Source: Chryseobacterium sp. FP211-J200 (GTDB taxonomy: Bacteria > Bacteroidota > Bacteroidia > Flavobacteriales > Weeksellaceae). Taken from it: 64,000 nt of DNA. Shown in pieces: positions 63,976-64,000 of the stretch. The DNA is taken from positions 35,281 through 99,280 of the forward strand of contig NZ_LSHB01000006.1 of the NCBI RefSeq assembly GCF_001643375.1, in the 5' to 3' direction. The position numbers were made by a program, and so were the translations under genes. Below the pieces are notes generated by a model, which worked only from the letters and a program-made list of their open reading frames with translations, was not told the origin of the DNA and searched no databases. Within the stretch, counting starts at the first letter, position 1. Each line of letters begins with the position of its first letter.

Positions 63976-64000
63976 GGTCCTTCATTTTATAATTAAAATT

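Overview
The window looks like a piece of a Bacteroidota chromosome from class Flavobacteriia, most likely Weeksellaceae (Chryseobacterium or a close relative). The evidence is low GC, TAnnTTTG-type promoter elements, many secreted lipoproteins, a TamB/TamL pair, a Bacteroidota-type curli locus and a conserved ferredoxin-serC-serA-DUF1015 block. This placement is inference from gene content and style. No rRNA, tRNA or CRISPR array was seen.

Layout. 1-4.6 kb: DUF1015, serA, serC and a ferredoxin on the minus strand, divergent from a LuxC-like acyl-CoA reductase. 4.8-7.5 kb: small lipoprotein, membrane and unknown genes, one frameshifted. 7.5-8.6 kb: a GC-rich array with a period near 21.5 bp, then a Y1 (HUH) transposase gene ringed by six copies of a palindromic REP-like repeat. 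8.8-15.1 kb: a curli (functional amyloid) locus with csgA-like and csgB-like curlins, a gene that appears to fuse a CsgH-like and a CsgE domain, csgF, csgG with an extra C-terminal beta-barrel, a beta-propeller lipoprotein, and a convergent LuxR-type regulator without a receiver aspartate. The csgA and csgB promoters share the same spacing and motifs. 15.6-27.2 kb: M16 protease, small lipoprotein/membrane operon, alpha/beta hydrolase, large plug-domain protein, monomeric isocitrate dehydrogenase and thiol peroxidase.

27.3-34.3 kb: a TetR-controlled RND efflux operon with four copies of a palindromic operator. 34.4-44.2 kb: pectate lyase, TamB, TamL and an acyltransferase. 44.3-48.1 kb: a decayed hydrolase, an antioxidant trio (DUF1275, peroxiredoxin, DsbA-like) and a bicupin. 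48.4-50.4 kb: a type II restriction-modification pair whose methyltransferase carries a MerR-like DNA-binding head. 50.4-54.8 kb: an interrupted monooxygenase, a hybrid histidine kinase with two frameshifts, a LytTR response regulator and dps. The dps and bicupin promoters share a 27-bp direct-repeat site at the same position, a plausible LytTR regulon. 54.9-63.4 kb: a same-strand run of ten secreted or membrane proteins, nine without a family I recognise and one with a YARHG domain. The end holds a GIY-YIG protein beside a hairpin repeat.

Two genome-level features cut across this. A roughly 90-108 bp stem-loop element occurs four times, always between genes, and twice inside operons. Five genes carry frameshifts, in-frame stops or an internal deletion, which means either local decay or single-base consensus errors.
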